Shown: piece by piece, positions 8,478 to 17,405 of the stretch
How positions within the stretch are numbered: the first letter of the stretch is position 1
Layout: each line of letters opens with the position of its first letter
From: an uncultured Streptococcus sp.
GTDB lineage: Bacteria; Bacillota; Bacilli; Lactobacillales; Streptococcaceae
Reading direction: 5' to 3'
DNA length: 64,000 bases
NCBI RefSeq assembly: GCF_901875575.1
Contig: NZ_CABFMF010000011.1
Location: 186,001-250,000 of the forward strand
Program-made: the position numbers and the translations under genes
The notes under the pieces: model-generated
Told to the model about the DNA's origin: nothing
What the model saw: the letters and a program-made list of their open reading frames with translations, nothing else
The model's database searches: none

Positions 8478-9440
8478 TTATCCTTCTATATATCCTTTTA
8501 AAGCTTCCCCTTTTAATCCGGCATTGAGAGCAATGAGGAGTTTCAGACGGGCTTTTTGGGCATTCAGTTCTTTAACAAATAAGACGCCAGCTTTTTGCAA
8601 TTGCACACCACCACCTTGGTAGGCGTAAACAGGTTCTGCGATACCGTTAAAACAACGTGAAACCAGAGCTACTGGGATTCCTTTATGAAGAAGGCTTTCT
8701 AATTTCTGAGCTGTTTCCTTTGGAATATTGCCAGCACCAAAAGCTTGGATGATTAGACCATCTATTTTATCCCAATCAAGCATATCAAGTAACTCATCTG
8801 TCATTCCGGCATATACAGTAATGATTGGAACGAGTCCTTCTATGCGATCAAGATCAAAACGCACACGGGGTTCAGCGGTTTTAAAGTAGAGGATTTCCTG
8901 CTTCATGATAAGACCAAGGGGCCCGTGAGTTGGTGTTTGAAAGGTACTGACATTAGTAGTGTGGGTTTTAGTTACATACTTAGCAGCATGGATTTCATCA
9001 TTCATGACCACCAAGACACCTTTATCAGTAGCCTTGTCATCACTAGCGACACGTAAGGCACTTAGATAGTTATAAACACCATCGCTTCCTAGTTCGTTGG
9101 AACTTCGCATGGCACCTGTCAGTACGATAGGGATACGAGGGATTTCCATGGTATCAAGGAAATAGGCTGTTTCTTCCAAAGTATCGGTTCCGTGTGTGAT
9201 TACCACTCCATCGTAGTTAGCAGCTTCCTCTTTGATCTTTTGGTAGAGGGCCAACATATGCTTGGGTTTGATATGGGGGCTTGGCAGATTAAAAAAATCT
9301 AAGGTGTGGACTTGGATTCCTTTAAGAGGATTGGACACATGGTTCATGGGATTATCTGAACTAGTCACAACAGCGCCAGAAGAATCGGCCTGCATGGAAA
9401 TAGTTCCACCCGTATGTAAAACAAGGATTTTCTTAGTCAT
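8478..9440 (-). CDS. ansA: Type I L-asparaginase
   Basis: Cytoplasmic asparaginase, hydrolysing L-asparagine to aspartate and ammonia; no signal peptide. 320 residues. Catalytic threonine loop HTGGTISM at 9-16, second active-site segment THGTDTLEETAYFLD, and LTGAMRSSNELGSDG follow. The ATG at 9440 has GAGTGAGTAAATC upstream. Convergent with ccpA, divergent from the HAD gene. Length matches the AnsA branch rather than the secreted type II enzymes. Confidence 0.92.
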   Translation of the reverse strand: MTKKILVLHTGGTISMQADSSGAVVTSSDNPMNHVSNPLKGIQVHTLDFFNLPSPHIKPKHMLALYQKIKEEAANYDGVVITHGTDTLEETAYFLDTMEIPRIPIVLTGAMRSSNELGSDGVYNYLSALRVASDDKATDKGVLVVMNDEIHAAKYVTKTHTTNVSTFQTPTHGPLGLIMKQEILYFKTAEPRVRFDLDRIEGLVPIITVYAGMTDELLDMLDWDKIDGLIIQAFGAGNIPKETAQKLESLLHKGIPVALVSRCFNGIAEPVYAYQGGGVQLQKAGVLFVKELNAQKARLKLLIALNAGLKGEALKGYIEG

Positions 9441-9505
9441 GATTTACTCACTCTTTCTGAAATGTGGTATAATCATTGTAACATAAAAGGGGAGAATGAG
9501 ATAGG

Positions 9506-10891
9506 ATGGAAGTCAAAGCTGTTTTTTTTGATATCGATGGAACTCTCGTCAACGATCGTAAGAGTGTTTTGAAATCCACTAAGGACGCGATTAAGATTGT
9601 CAAAGAACAAGGGGTGCTTGTTGGAGTAGCGACAGGACGAGGACCTTTTTTTGTTAAGGGTTTAATGGAAGATTTAAATCTGGATTTTGCAGTCACCTAC
9701 AATGGTCAGTATATCCTTACTAAAGATAAAGTCTTGTTCACGAGCCCGATTTCCAAGCTACATTTGCGACAGCTAATTACTTATGCAAAAAAAGAGGGCA
9801 AGGAGATTGCCCTAGGAACTAAGGATGCTATGGTGGGTTCGAAGATCATGTCTTTTGGCATGGGTTCTTTTTCTCAGAGAATTAGTCGTTTTGTTCCATC
9901 CGTGTTGACTAGGACAGTTAGTCATTCCTTTAACAGATTGGTCAGCAAGGTTGTTCCTCAAAAAGAAGAGGACTTGCTTTACTTGATGAATCAACCCATC
10001 TACCAAGTTTTGATGCTAATGACGCCAGAAGAGTCAGAGAAGGCTGCAGCTGACTTTGATGATTTAAAATTAACTCGTAGTAATCCTTTTGCGGTAGATA
10101 TCATTAATCGGGGAAATTCTAAATTAGAAGGAATTCGCCGAGTTGGGAAAGAATATGGCTTTGACCTCAACCAAGTCATGGCCTTTGGTGACTCAGATAA
10201 CGATCTTGAAATGCTGGCGGGTGTTGGTATGTCGGTCGCTATGGGAAATGGTAGTAGCAGTGTCAAGGAAGTTGCCAAGCATATTACCACTAGCAATCAG
10301 CAAGACGGAATCCACAAGGCCTTGGAACATTTTGGTGTTCTGGCTTCAGAAAAAGTCTTTGTCAGCCGTGACTATCATTTCAATAAGGTCAAGACCTTCC
10401 ACCACATGATGGATGAACGGACTCAAGAAGAGCCTAAAGCATGGGATATAGAAGGAGCAACCCATAGAGCTGGATTTAAGATAGAAGAATTAGTAGAGTT
10501 TGTTAGAGCAGCGAGTTCGTCTGAAGAGGACTTTGATCAAGCTCTATCGCAGCTTCATCAGGCTCTTGATAAGGCAGCAGATAAAGTAGCCAAGAAGACG
10601 CCTGCCCAGCAAGATTTGGTGGGGCAGGTGGATGCCTTGATTGACACGCTTTACTTTACCTACGGTAGTTTTGTCTTGATGGGGGTAGATCCAGAACGTA
10701 TTTTTGACATTGTCCACCAAGCTAATATGGGGAAAATCTTCCCGGATGGGAAGGCACACTTTGATCCCCTTACCCACAAAATACTGAAACCAGATGATTG
10801 GGAAGAAAAATACGCCCCAGAAGCAGCTATTGAAAAAGAATTGCAGCGTCAACGAAAGGCTTTTGAACGTCATAAAGAAAGACAAAAATAA
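9506..10891 (+). CDS. Cof-type HAD phosphatase fused to MazG-like NTP-PPase domain
   Basis: 461 residues in two parts. Residues 1 to about 270 are a Cof-type HAD hydrolase (FFDIDGTLV with Asp9/Asp11; late AFGDSDNDLEML). The C-terminal 190 residues look like an all-alpha NTP pyrophosphohydrolase (MazG/PRA-PH type): a FKIEELVEF acidic helix is followed by VDALIDTLYFTYG, the usual E-x-x-E and D-x-x-D arrangement, then a charged tail. A nucleotide-sanitising role is inferred, not shown. A pneumococcal homologue of similar length exists. ATG at 9506; own terminator. Confidence 0.8.
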   Translation: MEVKAVFFDIDGTLVNDRKSVLKSTKDAIKIVKEQGVLVGVATGRGPFFVKGLMEDLNLDFAVTYNGQYILTKDKVLFTSPISKLHLRQLITYAKKEGKEIALGTKDAMVGSKIMSFGMGSFSQRISRFVPSVLTRTVSHSFNRLVSKVVPQKEEDLLYLMNQPIYQVLMLMTPEESEKAAADFDDLKLTRSNPFAVDIINRGNSKLEGIRRVGKEYGFDLNQVMAFGDSDNDLEMLAGVGMSVAMGNGSSSVKEVAKHITTSNQQDGIHKALEHFGVLASEKVFVSRDYHFNKVKTFHHMMDERTQEEPKAWDIEGATHRAGFKIEELVEFVRAASSSEEDFDQALSQLHQALDKAADKVAKKTPAQQDLVGQVDALIDTLYFTYGSFVLMGVDPERIFDIVHQANMGKIFPDGKAHFDPLTHKILKPDDWEEKYAPEAAIEKELQRQRKAFERHKERQK

Positions 10892-10892
10892 G

Positions 10893-10917
10893 AAAAGGAG
10901 CTTTGGAGCTCCTTTTT
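10893..10917. terminator. Bidirectional terminator
   Basis: AAGGAGCT and AGCTCCTT pair around TTGG, flanked by A and T runs; shared by the HAD fusion gene and the convergent usp gene. Confidence 0.85.
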
Positions 10918-10922
10918 AGTGT

Positions 10923-11375
10923 TTAAAAAGTTTTTTCTTGTTCTCTCACAACCAACAGATCGACTTTTGCATTACGAAGAATGTATTCGGAAGAAGAACC
11001 GACTAAGAGACGTTCGAAGGCATTGAGGCCTGTTGCACCAACGAGAATGAGATCAACCCCCTCGGCATCTGGAATGGTACGTGCAAGAAGTTTTTTTGGG
11101 ATACCCATTTCGATAATAGTATGAACTTTAGTGACACCAGCATCATGTGCACGTTTTTCGTACTCTTTCATCATGCTTTCAGCGTCTTCTTGGAGTTCTG
11201 CGTAAACTTCAGCATCAAAGGTGGATACACTTTGGAGTGCACGTGTGTCAATGACATGTGCGATGGTGAGTTTAGCGTCGTTTCGTAGAGCAGAATGAAC
11301 TCCCTTGACAAAAGCCAAGTCCGCTTCGTTAGAACCATCGATTGCGACCATGATATTTTGGTAACGTTGTGTCAT
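10923..11375 (-). CDS. Universal stress protein UspA family
   Basis: Cytosolic UspA-type protein, 150 residues. It starts MTQRYQNIMVAIDGSNEADLA and ends with the nucleotide-binding motif VGATGLNAFERLLVGSSSEYIL (G-x2-G-x9-G-S), so it belongs to the ATP-binding class. GGAGGTATCAC precedes the ATG on the minus strand. Monocistronic. A general stress role is assumed from the family. Confidence 0.92.
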   Translation of the reverse strand: MTQRYQNIMVAIDGSNEADLAFVKGVHSALRNDAKLTIAHVIDTRALQSVSTFDAEVYAELQEDAESMMKEYEKRAHDAGVTKVHTIIEMGIPKKLLARTIPDAEGVDLILVGATGLNAFERLLVGSSSEYILRNAKVDLLVVREQEKTF

Positions 11376-11535
11376 AGTGATACCTCCTGTAATTTCCTCA
11401 CCTTAATTGTAAACCTTTTCACTATAGAAGTAAAGTAAAAAGCGCAGTTTCCTAAAAAATATTAGTGCTTAAAATCTATATAAATATATGATAAAATAAA
11501 AGAAAGGATAGCAGGAAACAAGTAAGGGAGGGAGA

Positions 11536-11838
11536 ATGATGAAAAACTCTTTTCAAAAATCAAAAAAATCAAATTTCCTTTATTATGGAATTATCCTAGT
11601 GTCTGTCTTGGTAGAACTTATCATGATCTGGCAATTGGAGAGGCTGGTTCTGCTTCTCTATTCAGATTTTATCGGCTTTTTAGTCTTTCATGTACTCTAC
11701 CATCTGCTATTATTCTTAGTTGCAAAACGAAGTGGGGACTTGGGTTATTTGATGACATGGGGGCTCTTCCTCATGTTCAATCTTCTCTATGATTCCTTTT
11801 TAGGCTTGCTTTTTCTAGGTTTATCTTTTGGTATGTGA
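11536..11838 (+). CDS. Small integral membrane protein
   Basis: I do not recognise a family. 100 residues, basic N-terminus (KNSFQKSKKSN) followed by three or four hydrophobic segments (about 14-33, 42-62, 71-97). GGGAGGGAGA lies just upstream of two adjacent ATG codons; either could be used. It sits between divergent usp and the downstream aminotransferase with a terminator after it. No function can be given. Confidence 0.7.
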   Translation: MMKNSFQKSKKSNFLYYGIILVSVLVELIMIWQLERLVLLLYSDFIGFLVFHVLYHLLLFLVAKRSGDLGYLMTWGLFLMFNLLYDSFLGLLFLGLSFGM

Positions 11839-11877
11839 TTTTTCTCTGGCAAAATACCTGCTATCTCCCCTGTCTTG

Positions 11878-11902
11878 ACCTCGCTTTTAGTGAGGTTTTT
11901 CT
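11878..11902 (+). terminator. Terminator
   Basis: ACCTC and GAGGT pair around a GC-closed loop, followed by TTTTT. Confidence 0.65.
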
Positions 11903-11935
11903 TCTATAGGAATCTAGTAACACATTTCAGCAAAC

Positions 11936-11964
11936 TTGTCGCATTCTCTTTCTAATGGTATAAT
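11936..11964 (+). promoter_or_regulatory. Promoter of aminotransferase gene
   Basis: -35 TTGTCG (11936-11941), 17-base spacer, perfect -10 TATAAT (11959-11964). Confidence 0.65.
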
Positions 11965-11997
11965 GTTACTATCATCCCGAAGAATTGAGGAAACAAG

Positions 11998-13212
11998 ATG
12001 AAAGAATATAACAAGTCTAGTAAGTTAGAGCATGTTGCTTATGATATCCGTGGTCCTGTTTTGGAAGAAGCCATGCGGATGCGAGCAAACGGAGAAAAGA
12101 TTTTACGTCTGAATACAGGAAATCCAGCAGAATTTGGCTTTACAGCGCCAGATGAAGTCATTCATGACTTGATTATGAATGCGCGTGATAGTGAAGGTTA
12201 TTCTGACTCTAAAGGGATTTTCTCGGCCCGTAAGGCTATCATGCAGTATTGCCAATTGAAGAAATTTCCAAATGTAGATATTGATGATATTTACCTTGGA
12301 AATGGTGTCAGTGAGTTGATTGTCATGTCTATGCAGGGACTTTTGGACAATGGAGATGAGGTCTTGGTACCTATGCCAGACTATCCTCTCTGGACAGCGG
12401 CTGTCAGTCTAGCTGGAGGAAATGCCGTTCACTATATCTGTGATGAAGCTGCCGAATGGTACCCAGATATTGACGATATCAAGTCAAAAATCACTTCCAA
12501 TACCAAGGCCATCGTCCTTATCAATCCAAATAACCCAACTGGAGCCCTTTATCCTAAGGAACTCTTGTTGGAGATTATTGAGATTGCCCGTCAAAATGAT
12601 TTGATTATCTTTGCGGATGAAATTTACGACCGCATGGTCATGGATGGACATGTGCATACGCCTGTGGCTAGCTTGGCACCAGATGTCTTCTGTGTCAGCA
12701 TGAATGGTCTATCAAAATCCCACCGTATCGCTGGTTTCCGTGTAGGTTGGATGGTCTTGTCTGGACCTAAGACACATGTCAAAGGCTATATCGAAGGGCT
12801 CAATATGCTGTCCAATATGCGTCTTTGTTCCAATGTTTTGGCCCAGCAGGTTGTACAAACTTCACTTGGAGGTCATCAGTCAGTCGATGAATTGCTCCTT
12901 CCAGGTGGCCGCATTTACGAGCAAAGAAATTTTATCTACAATGCCATTCAAGAGATTCCAGGATTGTCTGCAGTAAAGCCTAAGGCAGGACTCTATATCT
13001 TCCCTAAAATCGACCGCAACATGTACCGTATCGATGATGATGAGCAGTTTGTTTTGAATTTCTTGAAACAGGAAAAGGTTCTCTTGGTTCATGGTCGAGG
13101 CTTTAACTGGCAGGAACCAGACCACTTCCGTATCGTTTACCTTCCTCGTGTCGATGAGCTAGCCCAAATCCAAGAAAAGATGACTCGATTCCTGAAACAG
13201 TATCGCAGATAA
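11998..13212 (+). CDS. alaA: Alanine-type pyridoxal-phosphate aminotransferase
   Basis: Class I/II PLP aminotransferase, 404 residues, close in sequence to E. coli AlaA (glutamate-pyruvate transaminase). Shared segments: SSKLEHVAYDIRGPVLEEA, NGVSELIV, the INPNNPTGA cofactor motif, FADEIYDRMV, and the lysine motif LSKSHRIAGFRVGWM where Lys binds PLP. C-terminal PDHFRIVYLPRVDE binds substrate carboxylate. Good promoter upstream, no partner genes. The alanine assignment follows from similarity recalled from AlaA. Confidence 0.85.
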   Translation: MKEYNKSSKLEHVAYDIRGPVLEEAMRMRANGEKILRLNTGNPAEFGFTAPDEVIHDLIMNARDSEGYSDSKGIFSARKAIMQYCQLKKFPNVDIDDIYLGNGVSELIVMSMQGLLDNGDEVLVPMPDYPLWTAAVSLAGGNAVHYICDEAAEWYPDIDDIKSKITSNTKAIVLINPNNPTGALYPKELLLEIIEIARQNDLIIFADEIYDRMVMDGHVHTPVASLAPDVFCVSMNGLSKSHRIAGFRVGWMVLSGPKTHVKGYIEGLNMLSNMRLCSNVLAQQVVQTSLGGHQSVDELLLPGGRIYEQRNFIYNAIQEIPGLSAVKPKAGLYIFPKIDRNMYRIDDDEQFVLNFLKQEKVLLVHGRGFNWQEPDHFRIVYLPRVDELAQIQEKMTRFLKQYRR

Positions 13213-13570
13213 GGACTAAGCTCTATTTTAATCTTAATTTGTATAGATAAAAAATAGTTTTTGGATAACAACTGATATGTCCTCAAAAGTTAGAGTTTAG
13301 TCTCTGATTTTTAGCTTACATGTCAGTTTTTATTTGATTTTTGAAGATAAAGCAAGTCTCCCTAGCTAGTCAATAAGGATATTTTCATAAATGATAGGCT
13401 TTTCCAATGAAATAGATGATCTATGGTAAGAAGTACTGACATCAATAAAGTTGTTGTTCATTTGCTTTTTAGCCGGTATTTATAATTTTATTCTAGAATA
13501 TTTAAATCGGCTAAAATTTAATTTAAATATTGAAAAATATTGTGAAATCTTTCCTTATATCAATAAAGTG
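13213..13570. other. AT-rich gap with imperfect palindrome, no gene seen
   Basis: About 360 bases without a convincing ORF. The only structure I see is an imperfect palindrome at 13471-13512, with AGCCG and CGGCT arms around a central ATTCTAGAAT. Possibly a regulator site for pgk or a decayed repeat. Confidence 0.4.
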
Positions 13571-13579
13571 TGATATAAT
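13571..13579 (+). promoter_or_regulatory. Extended -10 promoter of pgk
   Basis: TGA-TATAAT, a perfect extended -10, 36 bases before the pgk ATG. The -35 region is poor, as is common for extended -10 promoters. Confidence 0.65.
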
Positions 13580-13614
13580 AGTTTCGAATAAAATAAATTA
13601 AGGAGTCTTTCCAA

Positions 13615-14814
13615 ATGGCAAAATTGACTGTTAAAGACGTTGAGTTGAAGGGGAAAAAAGTCCTCGTTCGTGTTGACTTCAACGTTCCTGTAAAAGATGG
13701 CGTGATTACAAACGACAACCGTATCACTGCAGCTCTTCCAACTATCAAGTACATTCTTGAACAAGGTGGACGTGCTATCCTCTTCTCTCACCTTGGCCGT
13801 GTTAAAGAAGAAGCTGATAAAGCTGGTAAATCACTTGCTCCTGTAGCTGCTGACTTGGCTGCTAAATTAGGTCAAGATGTTGCTTTCCTTCCAGGCGTTA
13901 CTCGTGGTGCTGAATTGGAAGCTGCAATCAATGCTCTTGAAGATGGACAAGTTCTTTTGGTTGAAAACACTCGTTATGAAGATGTTGACGGCAAGAAAGA
14001 ATCTAAGAACGACCCTGAACTTGGTAAATACTGGGCATCACTTGGAGATGGTATCTTCGTAAACGATGCATTCGGTACAGCTCACCGTGCACACGCATCT
14101 AACGTTGGTATCTCAGCAAACGTTGAAAAAGCAGTTGCTGGTTTCCTTCTTGAAAACGAAATTGCCTACATCCAAGAAGCCGTTGAAGCTCCAGAACGTC
14201 CATTCGTAGCGATCCTTGGTGGTTCAAAAGTTTCAGACAAGATCGGTGTTATCGAAAACTTGCTTGAAAAAGCTGATAAAGTGCTTATCGGTGGTGGTAT
14301 GACTTACACATTCTACAAAGCACAAGGTATTGAAATCGGTAACTCACTTGTAGAAGAAGACAAATTGGATGTTGCGAAAGCTCTCCTTGAAAAGGCAAAC
14401 GGTAAATTGATCTTGCCAGTTGATTCAAAAGAAGCTAACGCATTTGCTGACTACACTGAAGTGCGTGACACTGAAGGTGAAGCAGTTTCTGAAGGCTTCC
14501 TTGGTCTTGACATCGGTCCAAAATCTATCGCTAAATTTGACGAAGCTTTGACTGGTGCCAAAACAGTTGTATGGAACGGACCTATGGGTGTATTTGAAAA
14601 TCCAGACTTCCAAGCTGGAACAATCGGTGTAATGGACGCTATCGTGAAACAACCAGGCGTTAAATCAATCATCGGTGGTGGTGACTCAGCTGCCGCAGCG
14701 ATTAACCTTGGCCGTGCAGACAAGTTCTCATGGATCTCTACAGGCGGAGGCGCTTCAATGGAGCTTCTCGAAGGTAAAGTATTGCCAGGACTTGCAGCCT
14801 TGACAGAAAAATAA
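13615..14814 (+). CDS. pgk: Phosphoglycerate kinase
   Basis: Glycolytic enzyme transferring phosphate from 1,3-bisphosphoglycerate to ADP. 399 residues, normal for streptococci. Motifs: KVLVRVDFNVPVKDG near the start, SHLGRVKEE, GTAHRAHASN, GGSKVSDKIGV, and the C-terminal nucleotide-binding GGGDSAAAA and STGGGASMELLEG. Strong SD TTAAGGAG. Its codon use (GGT, GAA, AAC, CTT rich) is that of a highly expressed gene. Single gene with its own promoter and terminator. Confidence 0.97.
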   Translation: MAKLTVKDVELKGKKVLVRVDFNVPVKDGVITNDNRITAALPTIKYILEQGGRAILFSHLGRVKEEADKAGKSLAPVAADLAAKLGQDVAFLPGVTRGAELEAAINALEDGQVLLVENTRYEDVDGKKESKNDPELGKYWASLGDGIFVNDAFGTAHRAHASNVGISANVEKAVAGFLLENEIAYIQEAVEAPERPFVAILGGSKVSDKIGVIENLLEKADKVLIGGGMTYTFYKAQGIEIGNSLVEEDKLDVAKALLEKANGKLILPVDSKEANAFADYTEVRDTEGEAVSEGFLGLDIGPKSIAKFDEALTGAKTVVWNGPMGVFENPDFQAGTIGVMDAIVKQPGVKSIIGGGDSAAAAINLGRADKFSWISTGGGASMELLEGKVLPGLAALTEK

Positions 14815-14832
14815 GATTTTATAAATGAATCA

Positions 14833-14868
14833 AAGAAGAGAGGAATGAAAGTTCCTCTTTTCTTTTAC
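14833..14868 (+). terminator. Terminator after pgk
   Basis: GAGAGGAA pairs with TTCCTCTT, followed by TTCTTTT. Confidence 0.7.
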
Positions 14869-14949
14869 TTAAAATAAAAACGCTTCCTCTCAACTATTGC
14901 TCATAAAAATCACCGATTTATGATAAAATGGAAATAGAAAGTTGAGATT

Positions 14950-15477
14950 ATGAGTTATTTTAAAAAATATAAATTCGATAAATCCCAGTTTAAACTTGGT
15001 ATGCGAACCTTTAAAACAGGTATAGCTGTTTTTCTAGTTCTCTTGATTTTTGGCTTTTTTGGCTGGAAAGGTCTTCAAATCGGTGCTTTGACAGCTGTTT
15101 TTAGTCTGAGGGAGAGCTTTGATAAGAGTGTCCATTTTGGAACTTCGCGTATTCTAGGAAATAGTATCGGTGGCTTCTATGCTCTGGTCTTCTTCCTATT
15201 AAATGGCTTTTTCCATGAAGCTTTTTGGGTAACTTTAGTAGTTGTTCCAATCTGCACCATGTTAACCATTATGACAAATGTAGCTATGAATAACAAAGCA
15301 GGGGTTATTGGTGGTGTAGCAGCCATGTTAATCATTACCCTATCGATTCCGAGCGGAGAGACAATTTTGTACGTGTTTGCGCGTGTATCGGAAACTTTTA
15401 TGGGAGTTTTTGTTGCAATTTTGGTAAATTACGATATTGACCGCATTCGTCTCTTTTTAGAAAAAAAAGAAAAATAA
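14950..15477 (+). CDS. Aromatic-acid-exporter-like membrane protein (FUSC/DUF939 type)
   Basis: 175 residues with an N-terminal basic stretch and four to five hydrophobic segments, matching the small FUSC/aromatic acid exporter family (FKTGIAVFLVLLIFGFFGWKG; AVFSLRESFDKSVHFGTSRILGNSIGG). The RESFxxSVxxGxxRxxGxxxGG pattern is the family signature. It lies just before glnR, as in pneumococci, but has its own start after GAAAGTTGAG. Substrate unknown. Confidence 0.75.
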   Translation: MSYFKKYKFDKSQFKLGMRTFKTGIAVFLVLLIFGFFGWKGLQIGALTAVFSLRESFDKSVHFGTSRILGNSIGGFYALVFFLLNGFFHEAFWVTLVVVPICTMLTIMTNVAMNNKAGVIGGVAAMLIITLSIPSGETILYVFARVSETFMGVFVAILVNYDIDRIRLFLEKKEK

Positions 15478-15530
15478 TGTTATATTTTATAACATTATCG
15501 ATTGACGGATAAATTTTTTTAGACTATAAT
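15478..15530 (+). promoter_or_regulatory. GlnR operator and promoter of glnRA
   Basis: TGTTATATTTTATAACA (15478-15494) fits the GlnR/TnrA consensus TGTNA-N7-TNACA exactly. It is followed by -35 TTGACG (15502-15507), 17-base spacer, -10 TATAAT (15525-15530). GlnR therefore probably represses its own operon when nitrogen is ample. Confidence 0.9.
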
Positions 15531-15553
15531 AGACAGAAAGAAGGAAATTGTAA

Positions 15554-15910
15554 ATGAAGGAAAAAGAATTTCGCCGAAATATGGCTGTTTTTCCTATCGG
15601 CAGTGTTATGAAGTTGACCGATCTCTCGGCGCGTCAGATTCGCTATTATGAAGATCAAGAGTTGATTAAACCTGATCGTAACGAAGGAAACCGTCGCATG
15701 TATTCTTTAAATGACATGGATCGTCTGCTTGAAATCAAAGATTATATCTCTGAGGGCTACAATATCGCTGCTATTAAGAAAAAATATGCTGAACGTGAGG
15801 CGAAATCCAAGAAAGCGGTGAGTCAGACTGAGGTGCGTCGTGCACTTCACAATGAACTCCTCCAACAGGGTCGCTTTGCTTCAGTACGGTCACCTTTTGG
15901 TCGCGGTTAG
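15554..15910 (+). CDS. glnR: Nitrogen regulator GlnR
   Basis: MerR-family repressor of nitrogen genes, 118 residues. HTH and wing: SVMKLTDLSARQIRYYEDQEL and RNEGNRRMYSLNDMDRL. The C-terminal tail (LLQQGRFASVRSPFGRG) is the segment by which GlnR homologues sense feedback-inhibited glutamine synthetase. The operator sits directly upstream and glnA directly downstream, the classical operon. Confidence 0.95.
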   Translation: MKEKEFRRNMAVFPIGSVMKLTDLSARQIRYYEDQELIKPDRNEGNRRMYSLNDMDRLLEIKDYISEGYNIAAIKKKYAEREAKSKKAVSQTEVRRALHNELLQQGRFASVRSPFGRG

Positions 15911-15946
15911 GCAACCGCAAGTAGTCATACATTAAGGAGAAAACTC

Positions 15947-17293
15947 ATGCCAATCACAGCTGCAGATATTCGTCGTGAAGTCAAGGAAAAAAATGTTACC
16001 TTTATCCGTCTCATGTTTTCAGATATTCTCGGAACCATGAAAAACGTCGAAATTCCTGCTACAGATGAACAATTAGATAAAGTCTTGTCAAACAAGGCTA
16101 TGTTCGATGGATCTTCTATTGAAGGTTTTGTACGTATAAATGAGTCAGATATGTACTTGCACCCAGACTTGGACACTTGGACAGTCTTCCCTTGGGGGGA
16201 TGAAAACGGAAGTGTTGCAGGTTTGATCTGTGATGTCTATACAACTGAAGGTCTTCCATTTGCAGGTGATCCTCGTGGAAACCTCAAACGTGCTCTTAGT
16301 CACATGGAAGAAGTAGGATTCAAATCCTTCAACCTTGGTCCAGAACCAGAGTTCTTCCTATTTAAACTAGATGAAAATGGAGATCCAACTCTTGAAGTGA
16401 ATGACAAGGGTGGCTACTTTGATTTAGCGCCTACTGACCTTGCGGACAATACACGTCGTGAGATTGTGAATGTCTTGACCAAAATGGGATTTGAAGTAGA
16501 AGCGAGTCACCACGAGGTTGCAGTTGGACAACATGAGATTGACTTCAAGTACGATGAAGTCCTCCGTGCCTGTGATAAGATTCAAATCTTTAAGCTCGTT
16601 GTTAAAACCATTGCTCGTAAACATGGCCTTTATGCAACCTTTATGGCCAAACCAAAATTTGGTATTGCTGGATCAGGTATGCACTGTAATATGTCCTTGT
16701 TTGATGCAGAAGGAAATAATGCCTTCTTTGATCCAAATGATCCAAAAGGAATGCAGTTGTCAGAAACTGCCTACTATTTCCTTGGCGGTTTGATCAAGCA
16801 TGCCTACAACTATACTGCTATCATGAACCCAACAGTTAACTCATACAAACGTTTGGTTCCAGGTTATGAAGCGCCTGTTTACATTGCTTGGGCTGGCCGT
16901 AACCGTTCGCCACTTGTGCGCGTGCCTGCTTCACGTGGTATGGGAACTCGTCTTGAGTTGCGTTCAGTGGATCCAATGGCTAACCCATACATTGCTATGG
17001 CGGTTCTGTTAGAAGTTGGTTTGCATGGTATTGAAAACAAAATCGAAGCACCAGCTCCTATTGAAGAAAATATCTACATCATGACAGCAGAAGAGCGTAA
17101 GGAAGCTGGTATTACAGATCTTCCATCAACTCTCCACAACGCTTTGAAGGCTTTGACAGAGGATGAGGTTGTTAGAGCGGCTCTTGGAGAGCATATCTAT
17201 ACTAGCTTCCTTGAAGCCAAACGAATCGAATGGGCAAGTTATGCAACCTTCGTTTCACAATGGGAAATTGATAACTATTTAGATCTTTACTAA
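15947..17293 (+). CDS. glnA: Type I glutamine synthetase
   Basis: Makes glutamine from glutamate, ammonia and ATP as a dodecamer in the cytosol. 448 residues, type I-alpha length as in Bacilli. Motifs: MFDGSSIEGFVRI (Asp51 loop), NLGPEPEFFLF, GSGMHCNMSLFD, NPTVNSYKRLVPGYEAPVYI (ATP site). SD TTAAGGAGAAAA. It sits 36 bases after glnR and also acts as the sensor that activates GlnR. Confidence 0.97.
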   Translation: MPITAADIRREVKEKNVTFIRLMFSDILGTMKNVEIPATDEQLDKVLSNKAMFDGSSIEGFVRINESDMYLHPDLDTWTVFPWGDENGSVAGLICDVYTTEGLPFAGDPRGNLKRALSHMEEVGFKSFNLGPEPEFFLFKLDENGDPTLEVNDKGGYFDLAPTDLADNTRREIVNVLTKMGFEVEASHHEVAVGQHEIDFKYDEVLRACDKIQIFKLVVKTIARKHGLYATFMAKPKFGIAGSGMHCNMSLFDAEGNNAFFDPNDPKGMQLSETAYYFLGGLIKHAYNYTAIMNPTVNSYKRLVPGYEAPVYIAWAGRNRSPLVRVPASRGMGTRLELRSVDPMANPYIAMAVLLEVGLHGIENKIEAPAPIEENIYIMTAEERKEAGITDLPSTLHNALKALTEDEVVRAALGEHIYTSFLEAKRIEWASYATFVSQWEIDNYLDLY

Positions 17294-17303
17294 TATAGAA
17301 GAA

Positions 17304-17328
17304 AGATTGCCTAAGGGCGGTCTTTTTT
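17304..17328 (+). terminator. Terminator after glnA
   Basis: AGATTGCC pairs with GGCGGTCT through two G-U pairs, followed by TTTTTT. Confidence 0.8.
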
Positions 17329-17339
17329 CTTGTATTTTA

Positions 17340-17378
17340 TATCGAGTTATGATATATTTTGTATAACGAAGTACGATA
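17340..17378 (+). promoter_or_regulatory. Candidate PadR operator
   Basis: TATCGAGTTATGATA (17340-17354) and TATAACGAAGTACGATA (17362-17378) form an interrupted inverted repeat with TATCG/CGATA ends just before the padR-like gene. Autoregulation is inferred. Confidence 0.4.
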
Positions 17379-17405
17379 CATCTAACTGCATAGGAGGTGG
17401 TAAAA

